Below, in pieces: positions 13,701-24,107 of a stretch of 64,000 nucleotides of DNA (position 1 is the stretch's first letter; each line of letters begins with the position of its first letter). Under the pieces are notes generated by a model. The model ran no database searches. It was given only the letters and a program-made list of their open reading frames with translations, and had not been told where the DNA came from. Source of the stretch: Aquila chrysaetos chrysaetos (lineage: Eukaryota; Chordata; Aves; Accipitriformes; Accipitridae); NCBI RefSeq assembly GCF_900496995.4, contig NW_024470381.1, forward strand, positions 496,001 through 560,000, written 5' to 3'. The translations under genes were made by a program, and so were the position numbers.

Positions 13701-16700
13701 CCCAGTCCCCAGTGTCCCATCCTGGGGTGTGTCCATGTCCCCCCCAGACGATGGAGTCGCAGGTGGAGGAGTGGTACAAGGAGGTGGGGGAGCTGCAGGT
13801 GCAGGCAGCGGCGCTGCCGGCACAGGCAGCGGGCAGGCAGGCGGTGGGGGAGCGGCAAAGCGCGGTGGGGACCCGTATCGTCCGCCTGATTGAGCCCCTC
13901 AAGGAACGTCGGAGAATCCTGTTGGCTTCCAAGGAGGTTCATCAGGTCAGCCATGAGCTGGAGGATGAGGTGGTGAGTACATGGGGATGGGGGGGTGGGA
14001 TGGGATGGGATGGGATGGGAAGGGATGGGGTGGGGTGGGGTGGGATGGGTGCTGGTGCAATGGGGACCCCAAAAGTAAGGAGACGTGGGATGGGTGCTCA
14101 TGCAAGAGGGACTTCAAATCCAGGGGAGAAACTGGAATGGGGATGGGATGGGGTGGGGTGGGATGGGTGAGGAGCCCCTGGGATGGGATGGGATGGGATG
14201 GGTATGGGGACAGGATCAGGATCAGGGGTGACGCTGAGGTCCATCCCACCACCACCGCTGCCAGCTGTGGGTGCAGGACCGCCTGCCCTTGGCCACACTG
14301 AAGGACCACGGCACCAACCTGCAGACGGTCCAGCAGTTCATCAAGAAGAACCAGGTCAGCCCCCGCATCACGGAGGGTGGGGGGACACACCGATGACCTC
14401 CCCAACACCCACCCCCTCTCCACCCACACCCCCACCAGAACCTCCGCCAGGAGATCCAGGTCCACCGACCTCGCGTGGACGAGGTGCTGGAACGCGCCGG
14501 AGCCGTTGCCTCCATCAAAAGCCCCGAAGCCGAAGGGGTCCGACGTCTTCTGGAGCGTTTGGGGACGATGTGGGGGGAACTGCAGGAGCAGGCAGAGCAC
14601 AGGCAGCAAACCTTGGATGCCACCTACCAACTGGAGCAATACTACTTTGATGTGGCCGAGGTGGAGTCGTGGTTGGGCGAGCAAGAGCTGCTGTTGATGA
14701 GCGAGGAGAAGGGGAAGGTGCTGATGGGGGTGGCTTGTGGGAGGAAGAAATTTAAGACACCCCCCCAGCATCTCACCTCCCCAACATGTCCCCCCCCACC
14801 CAAGGATGAGCAGAGCACCCTACAACTCCTCAAGAAGCACCTCCTGATGGAGCAAACAGTGGAGAACTACGAGGAGACCATCGCCCAACTCTCTCGCCAA
14901 TGCCGTGCTCTTCTAGAGTTGGGCCACCCTCAAAGGTGGGTGCGAGCCCCCCCCCCCCCCCCCCCAAAATGCCGGGGTCTTTGGCGTTCACCGGGCGCTG
15001 TGTCCCTTGCCCAGTGAACAGGTCAGCAGGCGGCAGTCGCAGGTTGACCGGCTGTACGTGTCTCTGAAGGACCTGGTGGAGGAACGCAAGGCCAAGTTGG
15101 AGCAGCAATATTGGCTCTACCAGCTCAACCGTGAGGTGGACGAGCTGGAGCATTGGATCGCCGAGAAGGAGGTGGTGGCCGGCTCACCGGAGCTGGGACA
15201 GGACTTCGAGCACGTCACAGTGAGTTGGGGGATGTGCCAAGGAGGGTCTTGGCATTGTCTGTGCCCCATGCCAAGGGTCCTGGAGTTGTCCCCATCCTGT
15301 GCCGAGGGTCCTGGTGAAGTCCCTCCCCTGGGTGAGGGGTCTTGTTGTGGTTCCTGCCCCATGCCAGGGGTCCTGGCACCATCCTGGTCCTGGACACAAC
15401 CAGTGCACCATGCTGGGGGTCCTGCCCCCATCCCTGCCTGGTGCTGCCCACTCCTCACCCCTGCCCATCCCTGCCCATCTCAGCTACTCCAGGAGAAATT
15501 CCTGGAGTTCGCCAGCGAGACGGGTAGCGTCGGGCAGGAGAGGATCACCGCCGTCAACCAAATGGTGGATGAACTGATTGACTACGGGCACACCGACGCT
15601 GCCACCATTGCCGAATGGAAGGACGGGGTCAACGAAGCTTGGGCAGATCTTCTGGAGCTGATGGAGACCCGGGCGCAGATGTTGGCAGCTTCCCACGAAT
15701 TGCACAAGTTCTTCAATGATTGCAAAGAGGTTTTGGGGCAAATCGAGGAGAAAAGGCAACGCCTGCCTGAACTGGCAGCCCGTGAGGGCAGGACGTCGGC
15801 CGGAGCCTTGCAACGGGCATTGGGTGCCTTCGAGCACGATGTGGAGGTGTTGGTGACCCAAGTCCGGCAGCTACAAGAGGGTGCGGCACAGTTGAGGACC
15901 CTCTATGCCGGGGACAATGCCGAGGCCATTGCCGGGAGGGAGCAGGAGGTGCTACGGGCATGGAAGGAGCTCTTGGTGGCGTGCGAGGAATGCCGGCTCC
16001 ATGTCGCCAGCGTCGCTGATAAGATCCGCTTTGTTGGCACCGTGAGAGACCTTCTCACCTGGATGGATGGTGTCCTCTGCCAGATCGGCACCAGAGAGAA
16101 GCCCAGGTAGCGGGAGCTGTGGGCTGCGCCGAGGTCCTGTGTCCTGCGCTGGCCCCCAAGAACCACGTTCTGGCCTATCCATGGTGCCAAGGACCCGTGT
16201 CCTGTCCCATCCAGAGGACCCTTGTCTTGTCCCATCCATGGCACCAAGGACCCATGTCCTGTCCCATCCATGAAGCCAAGGAACTGTGTCTTGTTCCATC
16301 TGGAGGACCCACGTCCTATCTGAACCCAGGGACCCATGTCGTGTCCCATCCATGGCACCAAAGACCTGTGTCCTGTTCCATCCCAAAGACACGTGTCCTG
16401 GCCCATCCATGATGCCAAGGACCCACGTCCTGTCCCACCTGGAGGACCCATCCCAAAGGCTCATGTCCTGTCCTATCCATGAAACCAAAGACGTCCTGTT
16501 CCATCGAAGGACCTATGTCCTCTCCCATCCATGAAGCCAAGGACCCATCTCCTGTCCCATCCTGGGGGGGTGGCCCATCCCCATCCCCTCCTGCCCTCCC
16601 AGCCCCCATCCCCTCTCACAGGGACGTCTCCTCGGTGGAGCTGCTGATGAACGACCACCAAGGGCTCAAGAGCGAGATCGAAGCTCGCAGCAAGAGCATC

Positions 16701-19700
16701 ACCGCTTGCCTGGAGCTCGGCAAGAACCTCATCCTCAGCAAGAGCCCGGCGGCTGATGAGGTGCCCGGGGTGGGGGGGATGGACAATCTGAGGGGGGGGC
16801 TGCAACTGTTGGGGGGGGTCCCAACCCATCTCCTCCATCCCTGCAGATCAAAGCCCACGTGGAGAAGCTGCTTGCGAAGAAGAAGGAGATGATGGAGAAG
16901 TGGGAGAAGCACTGGGAATGGCTGCAGCAGAGTGAGTCCTACCTGGGGGTGGTGGTGGAGGTGGTGGTGGTAATTTGGGGAGGGGGTCAGGTCCTCCACC
17001 ACCGCGGGGATGGGATGCTCTTTGGGGGGGGTGCTGCCATGAGCGCGTCCTTCCGTCCGCCCGTCCATCTGTCTGGCAGTGCTGGAGGTGCACCAGTTCG
17101 CCCAGGAGGCGGTGGTGGCCGACGCTTGGCTGACGGCCCAGGAGCCTTTGCTGAAGAGCCAAGAGCTGGGCAGCAGCGTGGACGAGGTGGAGCAGCTGAT
17201 CCGGCGGCACGAGGCTTTCCGGAAGGCGGCCGCCACTTGGGAGGAGAGGTTCAGTTCCCTGAGACGGCTCACCATGGTATGGGCACCTTGGGGGGGCTGA
17301 TGTCACCCCCCATCCTGTCCCCCCACCCTGGGGGCCGCTGCAGCTGCCGGCTCAGCATCCCCATTCCTGTACCCATCTCCATCTTCATCTCTATCCCTGT
17401 TCCCATCCCCATCTTCATCTCCATCCCTGTTCCCATCCCTATCCCTGTCCCCATCCCCATCCCTGTCCCCATCCCATCCCCATCTCCATCCCTATCCCAT
17501 CTCCATTCCATCCCCATCCCCATCATCTCCACCATCTCCACCATCTCCTCCATCTCCATCTCCACTGCACTGCACCCCATCCCCGCAGATCGAGAAGCTG
17601 AAAGTGGAGCAGAACAAGCAGCCGCCGACGCCGCTCCTGAGCCGCAAATTTTTGGGGGAACCCCCGGGAGGGTCAATGCCATCGCTGGGGGGGTCCGAGC
17701 ACCCCGAAAGCTGCTGGCTAGAGCCCCGCGTTGCCTACGTGCGCCACGAGCTCCGTCCTGAGCGCCTACAGCCCAAACTTGACAGTGTCCAGGGACCTCC
17801 CAGGGATGGGGATCCCGTGGGGGAGCCAATCCCCCCTACCACTGCCGGTGAGACCCTGGTGCCCCCCAAAACTGAAGAGCCCAGGGAGGCCAGGACGGGG
17901 CTGCTGGAACGGCGCCAGGAGCAGCGAGAGCGCCGGTTGGAACAGCAGGAATCTAGTGAGCCAGAGCTGCCGCGGCACGACGGCAAGGGCAGCGGGTGAG
18001 CACGGGGATGGGGACACTGGTGTCACCATCAGGTGGCCAGGACTGACGTGACCCTCCCCAAATCTCTGCCAACAGAAAAGCCACGCTGGCTGACATCGTG
18101 GAGCAGCTGCAGGAGAAGGAGGCGGGTGGCCCCTTGCCAGCTCCAGTGAGTCCCCTTGGCATCCCCTTGGTTTCCCCTTGGAGTCCCCTTGGTATCTACT
18201 TGGCATCCCCTTGAAGTCTCCTTGGTTTTTCCTTGGCATCCCCTTGGCATCATATTGGTGTCCCCTTGGTTTCCCCTTGGCATCTCCTTGGTGTCCCCTT
18301 GGCATCTCCTTGGTGTCCCCTTGGTGTCTGCTTGGCATCCCCTTGGTGTCTCCTTGACATCTACTTGGCATCACCTTGAAGTCCCCTTGGTTTTTCCTTG
18401 GCATCACCTCGGCGTCCCCTCGGCATCCCCTTGGAGTCCCCTTGGCATCCCCTCAGCATCTCCTTGCCTTCAACTTGGTGTCCCCTTGGCATCACATTGG
18501 TGTCCCCTTGGCATCCCTTCAACATCCCCTTGGTGTCCTCTTAAGAATACCCTTGGTGTCCCCTTGATATCGCCTTGGCATCATGTTGGTGTCTCCTTGG
18601 TGTCCTCCTGGCATCTCCTTGGTGTCCCCTCAGTGTCCCCTTGGCATCTCCTTCACATCCCATCAATGTCCCCTTGGCGTCCCCACCTTGGGGGGCCACT
18701 GGGAGCCACATCCCGATGCCCATCACCCCCCCCAGCCCCGGGAGCGGGAGTCCCCTGCCCGCCTGCCCACCGGCCCGGAGGCATTGCCAGAGAGAATGCT
18801 GCGACCCGACCGACCCCGCGCCCGCGACCGCCCCAAACCCCGCCGACGCCCGCGACCCAAAGACCCTGCTCAGGGTCCAGGGGAGACGCGGAGGTCGCGG
18901 TCGGCCCCGGCACAGGGCAGCGCCCTGCCGCCCCCACCGCCCCCCACCCACACGGTGCAGCACGAGGGCTTCCTCTTCCGCAAGCACGAGCTTGATGGAC
19001 CCAACAAGAAGGCGTCCAACAGGTCAGTGGGGCACAACGGGGGGGGGCAGGTGGGGTGGGGGTCTGCGAGGGAAGGGGGTGCACCAGGGGTTGGGGGGGG
19101 TCCATCAATGGAGAGGGTGCATCAGGGTTTGCGGTGTCCATTGATGGTGAAGGTTCACAAGGGTTTGGGGTGTCCATCGATGGAGAGGGATCACCAGGGT
19201 CAATCAAGGGACATCATACATGAGGATTTGGGGGGGGTCTATCAGGGCAGAGGTTGCACCAGCTTTTGGGGATCCATCATGGAGAGGGTTCACCATGACT
19301 TGGAGGGTCATTCAATTGGCATCATGCAGCAGGGTTTGGGGTGTCCATTGATGGAGAGGGGTCACCAGAGTTTGGGGTGTCCATCGATGGTGAAGGTTCA
19401 CCAGGGTTTGGAGGTCCATCCATGCAGCGGGTGCCCCCGAGCTTGGGTGATCCCCACCACCCAAACCCACCAGCAGTGTTGGGTCACCTGCTGATGCCAC
19501 CACCCCACCCCTCCACCGTGTCCCCCACCTTGACCAGATCTTGGGTGAACCTCTACTGCGTCCTGAGCAAGGGTGACCTGGGCTTCTACAAGGACGCCAA
19601 GGGTCAAGCGACGGGCAGCACCCACAGCAGTGAACCCTTCCTCAACCTCCACCACTCCACCAGCGAGGTGGCCAACGACTACAAGAAGAAGAAGAACGTC

Positions 19701-20168
19701 TTCAAGCTCAAGTATGTTGGGGTGCTCGTGGGGTGGGGGGGGTCCCCCAAATTCCTGGGGTTGAGTGGGGAGGTCCCCCAAATTCCTGGGGTTGGGTGGG
19801 GGGGGGTCCCCAAATTCCTGGGGTTGGTTGGGTGGCGTTGTCGGGTGGGTGGCGTTGAGTAGGTTCTTCTCTTGTAGGACCAGCGATGGGAGCGAGTTCC
19901 TCCTGCAAGCCAAGGATGAGGTGGGGGTCTACCGGGGGTTGGGGGTGGTCATGGAGATTTTGGGGGGGGGGGGTCTGATGATGGTTTTGGGGTGTCCCTC
20001 CCCCAGGAGGACATGCGGGGGTGGCTGAGGGCACTGGCTGCCTGCGCCCAGGAGCACGCCGAGGTGGCGCGGTGGAGCCAGGCTCTTCTCACCACCTCCT
20101 CCACTGACGAGGGCCTCCCCCGGCGGGAGGGTGACCGCCGCTCCAGCACCTCGGGGAGACGGAAGTGA
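4780..20168 (+). CDS. SPTBN4: Beta-IV spectrin, 34 coding exons
   Basis: Submembrane actin-spectrin scaffold at axon initial segments and nodes of Ranvier. Exons: 4776-4921, 5013-5164, 5385-5558, 5646-5737, 5855-5935, 6029-6144, 6390-6502, 6750-6937, 7024-7141, 7233-7391, 7583-7885, 7976-8126, 8250-9120, 9205-9342, 9805-10561, 10684-10886, 11146-11236, 11861-12009, 13002-13265, 13748-13972, 14265-14354, 14439-14717, 14805-14935, 15015-15219, 15484-16106, 16622-16760, 16847-16931, 17080-17276, 17589-17995, 18076-18145, 18736-19022, 19538-19711, 19878-19920, 20007-20168. Domains in order: two calponin-homology domains ([31 protein letters not shown]), the spectrin repeats, a basic linker ([17 protein letters not shown]) and a PH domain ([15 protein letters not shown] to [15 protein letters not shown]). 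About 2,460 residues; human has 2,564. The linker lacks the tandem ERQES repeats of mammals, keeping one [10 protein letters not shown]. Every exon joins in phase except 11861-12009, which is one base off and proline-rich where the family has a helix. Confidence 0.97.
9360..9735. repeat. About 162-base tandem duplication in an SPTBN4 intron
   Basis: Two full copies and part of a third of a roughly 162-base unit (each begins near CCATCCTGGGGGTCC and includes GAGCTGTGGGGCTGCT). The copies differ by scattered substitutions. Confidence 0.8.
12150..12870. repeat. C-rich pyrimidine minisatellite in an SPTBN4 intron
   Basis: About 700 bases of short units such as TTTTGCTGCACCCCC and TTTCCCTGCACCCCC, strongly pyrimidine-biased on the plus strand. 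The open frames over it are simple-sequence artefacts. Confidence 0.9.
13270..13545. repeat. G-rich minisatellite in an SPTBN4 intron
   Basis: Tandem units of about 17-18 bases, GGGGGGACACCAGGTGTT-like, between the exons ending at 13265 and starting at 13748. Confidence 0.8.
13985..14225. repeat. GGGAT/GGGGT simple repeat in an SPTBN4 intron
   Basis: Runs of GGGAT, GGGGT and related pentamers interrupted by unique sequence. Confidence 0.85.
16140..16560. repeat. Minisatellite in an SPTBN4 intron
   Basis: Degenerate units of about 30 bases containing CATGTCCTGTCCCATCCATG and CCAAGGACCC. Intronic. Confidence 0.8.
17370..17575. repeat. CCATC-type simple repeat in an SPTBN4 intron
   Basis: Short units of CCCATCCCCATC, CCCTGTCC and CTCCATC. 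Confidence 0.85.
18150..18690. repeat. CCTTGG minisatellite in an SPTBN4 intron
   Basis: About 540 bases of a 13-14 base unit, CCCCTTGGCATCC or CCCCTTGGTGTCC, in dozens of diverged copies. It fills almost the whole intron between the exons ending at 18145 and starting at 18736. Confidence 0.9.
19090..19430. repeat. Minisatellite in an SPTBN4 PH-domain intron
   Basis: Units of about 33 bases containing GGGTTTGGGGTGTCCAT and GATGGAGAGGGATCACC, roughly ten diverged copies. Confidence 0.85.
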
Positions 20169-20349
20169 CACCCCCCCGAATTTTTGGGGACCCCCCACCC
20201 ATTGGGGTGGGGGACACCCAGTTCGGCTGTGGACAGGACATACCCAGGGGGCTCGGGGGGGGGTGATTTTGGGGGGACACCCCCCCCTTCTTTGTGCCCC
20301 ATGGGTTGGGGGGGGCTATGCGTGGGGGGGCACCATGGGGATGGGGTGC

Positions 20350-20560
20350 CCCCCCCCAAATCCTGGGTGACCCCTAATCTTGGGTGCCCCCCCAGATCCT
20401 GGGTGCCCCCCCCGAAATCCTGGGTACCCCAAATCCTGGGGGTGTGTCCCCCCCATCCTGGGGGTGTGTCCCTCCCAGATCCTGGGTCCTCCCCCCTCAA
20501 ATCCTGGGTGCCCCCCCCATCCTGGGTACCCCCAAATCCTGGATGCCCCCCCCCTAAACC
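20350..20560. repeat. Short tandem repeat in the SPTBN4 3' UTR
   Basis: Units of CCCCAAATCCTGGGTG and close variants with variable C-runs, downstream of the stop codon and before the polyadenylation signals. Confidence 0.8.
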
Positions 20561-20977
20561 TGGATTTGGGGAGGGGTCGGTGCCAGAGGGAGCTGCTGGG
20601 TGGGAGGGGACAGCCCCCCCCAAATTCCCCCCCTTCTCCCTGGTGTCCCCTCCCTCGGCCCCCCCTTTTCCTGTGCACAAGCCATAGAGCCGGGGGGGGG
20701 GTCCCCATCACCCTGGGGGGGGGGTCCCGATCACCCGGGGGGGTCCCCAACACCCTGGGGTACCCCAAATTTGACACTGGGGGGTGTGTGACAGAGCCAC
20801 GGGGGGGGCGCCCCAAACTCAAGGGCAGGGGGGGGGCAGAGTTTGTATTTGTAAAGATTTTAACAAAAGCCGGGAAAATACACCCCCCCCCAAAAAATTA
20901 ACCTCCCCTCCCCAAGCACATGGCCCCCCCGGGGACCCCCCCCGGGCCCGAGCGCCGCGCTGTGACTGTATAAATGT

Positions 20978-21018
20978 AATAAACCCCCCGCTGCACCCCC
21001 CCAGCACCCCCAAATAAA
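20978..21018 (+). terminator. SPTBN4: SPTBN4 polyadenylation signals
   Basis: Two AATAAA hexamers, at 20978-20983 and 21013-21018, lie about 810-850 bases past the SPTBN4 stop codon. Either could end the transcript. Confidence 0.75.
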
Positions 21019-21044
21019 GGAGCAGGAAGGAGCCTGGGGGGAGC

Positions 21045-21430
21045 CCCCCCGGTGGTGTGTGTGGGGCCTGGGGGGGGGGCACCCCTGGGGGGGGGGGCTG
21101 AGGGTTCAGGGGGGACTGAGGGGGGGCTGGGGGGGTCATTGGAGGGGTTTGGGGGGGCTGGGGAGGTTTAAGGGGATTTCTGGGGGGGGTTAAGGGGGTC
21201 GCTGGGGGGGCCTGGAGGGGGGTTGGGGGGGTCCCTGGGGGGGTGGGGGGGCTATTGGGGGGAGTTGAGGGGTTCCTGGGGGGGGTCTGTGGGGCTGGGG
21301 GGGGCATGAGGGGGGTGGAGGGGTACCTGGGGGGGCTGAGAGGAGTTTGAGGGGGTCTGAGGGTTTGGGGGGGTAATGAGGCTGGGGGGGGGGCCTGGGG
21401 GGGGGGGGGGCTTTGCGCTCCCTGTCCCTC
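21045..21430. repeat. G-rich degenerate repeat
   Basis: About 390 bases of GGGGGG(C)TGGGGGG-type units in the intergenic space. It is very rich in potential G-quadruplex runs. Confidence 0.75.
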
Positions 21431-21725
21431 CCCGTCCCGCCACCAAGTGATGCTGCTGGCCCTTTAAGATAGGGCGGGATCGGGACGAAAACCCACCCTC
21501 TCTGCCTGAGTGACACCGCGTTTGTCCAATGGGCGTGCAGGATCTGCGCCGGCTGGACGAAACCCAACAGCGGGCGGGAGGGCGCGGCCGCAGGGGGTCT
21601 CTTCGGACAAACCAATAGCGAGCAGCGGAGGGAGGGGCGTTAGCACGGATCGACCAATAAGAAGCTCGGAGGCGGGTGGCCTGGTGGTTGTGCAGCTCAA
21701 CGTGGGCAGCGAGAGGTGTGTGGGT
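21430..21725. promoter_or_regulatory. Orphan CpG island with CCAAT boxes
   Basis: About 300 bases rich in CpG, with CCAAT elements at about 21525, 21610 and 21653 plus a GGGCGGG-type box, between the SPTBN4 3' end and LTBP4. A possible donor (GAGAG|GTGTGT) follows near 21716. It could be an upstream LTBP4 promoter, or what remains of the promoter of the SHKBP1 gene that occupies this place in mammals. No SHKBP1 coding sequence was recognised. Confidence 0.55.
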
Positions 21726-21876
21726 CTGGTTCCCCTGGTCCTCTCCCCGGTGTCCCCGCTTCCCCTTCCTTGCCCTCCCCGGCACTTTGGGATCCTCCCC
21801 GATTGTGTGCCCCGCCCCGCTTTCGCTCTCCCGGTCCCCTCGGATTTCCCCCCCCCCTTAGGCCGCCCCTTGTGCC

Positions 21877-21917
21877 CCCCCCCCCCCACCTTCCCAGGAC
21901 CCCCCCCAAGGTCTTTT

Positions 21918-21951
<34 letters not shown>

Positions 21952-22035
21952 CTTTCTCTCCCCCCCAGGGGGTTTATGCCCCTGCCCCCCCCCAAGGGTC
22001 TTTCTTGTCCCCCCCCCATCTCTTTTTGCCCCCCG
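21877..22035. repeat. Poly-C tracts
   Basis: Several C homopolymers, including one of about 28 C near 21920-21948. Length in the assembly should not be trusted. Confidence 0.85.
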
Positions 22036-22064
22036 CCCAGCTCTGACCTCCCGCCGTCTCCTGC

Positions 22065-22430
22065 AGGTTCAGCACATATATGTTCACAGCCTGATGTGTG
22101 CACAGCCTGACATGTGCATGCAGTCTCACATGTATGTTCACAGCCTGACATGTGTGCACAGAGCCTCACATGTATGTTCATGGCCTGACACACATGCCTG
22201 CAGCCTCACATGTATGTTTATAGCCTGACACTTGTGTGCACAGCCTCACATGTATGTTCACAGCCTGGACACGTGTGCACACAGCCTCACATGTATGTTC
22301 ACAGCCTGACATGTGTGCAGTCTTACATGTATGTTCACAGCCTGACACATGTGTGCACAGCATGACGTGTACAGCCTCACATGTATGTTCATGCCCTGAC
22401 ACGTGTGTGCAGAGCCTCACATGTATATTC
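22065..22430. repeat. Minisatellite with TGTATGTTCACAGCCTGACA units
   Basis: About ten copies of a roughly 36-base unit containing CACATGTATGTTCACAGCC and TGACATGTGTGCACAG. Much of each unit alternates purine and pyrimidine. Confidence 0.9.
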
Positions 22431-24107
22431 CTGGCAGCTGCTGCTAGAAAAAATTGGGGGGGGGGGAGTGGTTCCCTTGCCCCGTGCCTCAGTTTCCCCT
22501 CTTGCAGCTGCAGCTGGGGGGGGGGGGGGGGGTCCCTGGTATCTGGGGGTCCCCAGGTTTTGGGGGGGGTATGGCCCCCCCCCAAGTACAGTGTCCCCCC
22601 TCCTCCAGCCCCTGGCTGGAGCTTGGGCCCCCTTGGTCACCAGTGTCGGAAGGGTATTGGGGGGCTATAGGGGGCTATAGGGTCGGGGGGGGCTGGGGGG
22701 AGTTGTGGGGGCTGGAGGGGATGGGGGGTCTATGGGAGAGGGGGGGCCCTATGGGGTGTGGGGGTTCTCTGTGGGGTCCCCTACGGGGTACAGGAGTCCC
22801 CTCTAGGGTGTGGGTATTCTCTTTGGGGCTTCCTATGGAGTATAGGGGGTCCCCTATGGGGTGTAGAGGTACAGGATATGGGGTCCCCTATAGGGTTTGG
22901 GCTTCCCCTATGGGATATGGGGGTTCTCTAGGGGGGGTCCCTATGGGGTTTGGGCATCTCTAGGGGGTTCCCCTATAGGGGATATGGGGTCCCCTCTGGG
23001 GTGGGGGTCTTTCCTAGGGTAGGGGCGAGTTATAGAACATGGGGGGCTGCCCCCCCCCGTATGACTGTATGTGGGGTCCCCCCCAACCACCTGACCCCCC
23101 CAAAGACCCAGCACCCCAAAACCCCCATGGACTGCCCCCCCACCCCAGTAAGGAAGGACCCCCCCATTGCACCCCTATATTGGGGGGGGCCTCAGCCTGT
23201 GGACCCCCCCACCCCATGAAGGGGGTCAGTGATGGGGGGGACCCCAAAATGGTGGGGGGGGGGGGGGGGAGTGCAGCCAGTGCTTCCAGCTGGAGGATGA
23301 GGACAATGTTTCTGGGTGATGTCACCCCCCCCCCGGGTTGGGGGGGGAATGATGACACAGCAGGGGCTCCCGGGGGGGGGGGCTGGGCAGCCTGGGCCCC
23401 CCCCCCTTTCTGTCCTGGGGCGGGGGGCAGTGTGGGTGGCTCAGTGCCCATCACCGTGGCCTCGTGGCTGCTGCCCAAAATGGGTGTCAGGGTGCAGGTG
23501 GGGGAGGGTGTCTACAGAGGGGACCCCCCCCAACCCCCCTGAGAGAGGACACAGGCGTCTGGGTGATGTCAGCGGGGGGGGGGGGGCGATGGGACCCTGC
23601 TGTCCTCCTGTGTCCCATTCACCCCCCCGTGGTGGGGTCCTGGGGACCCTAGTGGGCTCTGGGGGTGGTGGTGGGGGACACACACACTTGTGTTGTGTCG
23701 TGTGTGTCATCTTCCCCCCCGCAGTGAGGTCCCTCAGGGATGTCCCCGTCTGGGGTGTGTCCCGTGTCCCCACCAACATGTGTCCCCCCTGTGCTTTGTC
23801 CAGCCCCCCCCCCCCCACAGTGTCCCCTGTCCCCATCCCACTGTCCCCTCTCCCGGTCCAAGTGTCACTTGTCCCCATCCCGGTGTCCCAGGTCCCCAGT
23901 GAGCTCCCCCCCTTGTGTCCCCTGTCCCCCCCCAAAGTCCCCTGTCCGTCCCCCCCCCCCCCCCCCGCGCGGCCCCGCCGTGGGGGCTGGCCATGGGCTA
24001 TCCATACACAGATACGGGGGGGGGGCTGCTCAGCCCCACCCCGGAGCCTCCCCCCCCCCCCCCCCATTTCCCCGCCTCCTCCGCCCTGGGGGCTCGAGGC
24101 GACGGTG
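22431..24107. other. Intergenic or 5' region before LTBP4, no gene recognised
   Basis: GC-rich, homopolymer-rich sequence with no convincing exon. Short stretches with splice-like ends occur (for example 23425-23497, followed by CAG|GTGGGG), but no protein family was recognised. The last 150 bases, ending at the LTBP4 start codon, are CpG-rich and may hold an LTBP4 promoter. Confidence 0.5.

Noticed and set aside
18156-18995. Open frame with repeated SPLGVPL-type units
   Set aside because: Translation of the CCTTGG minisatellite running into the frame-shifted PH-linker exon of SPTBN4.
22065-22430. Resemblance to a CRISPR-like repeat array
   Set aside because: Units are degenerate and contiguous with no unique spacers, in a vertebrate genome; it is a minisatellite.
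23239-23500. Possible small exon (SVPITVASWLLPKMGVRVQ followed by a GT donor)
   Set aside because: It reads plausibly, but no acceptor, partner exon or family could be identified. Left as unexplained.
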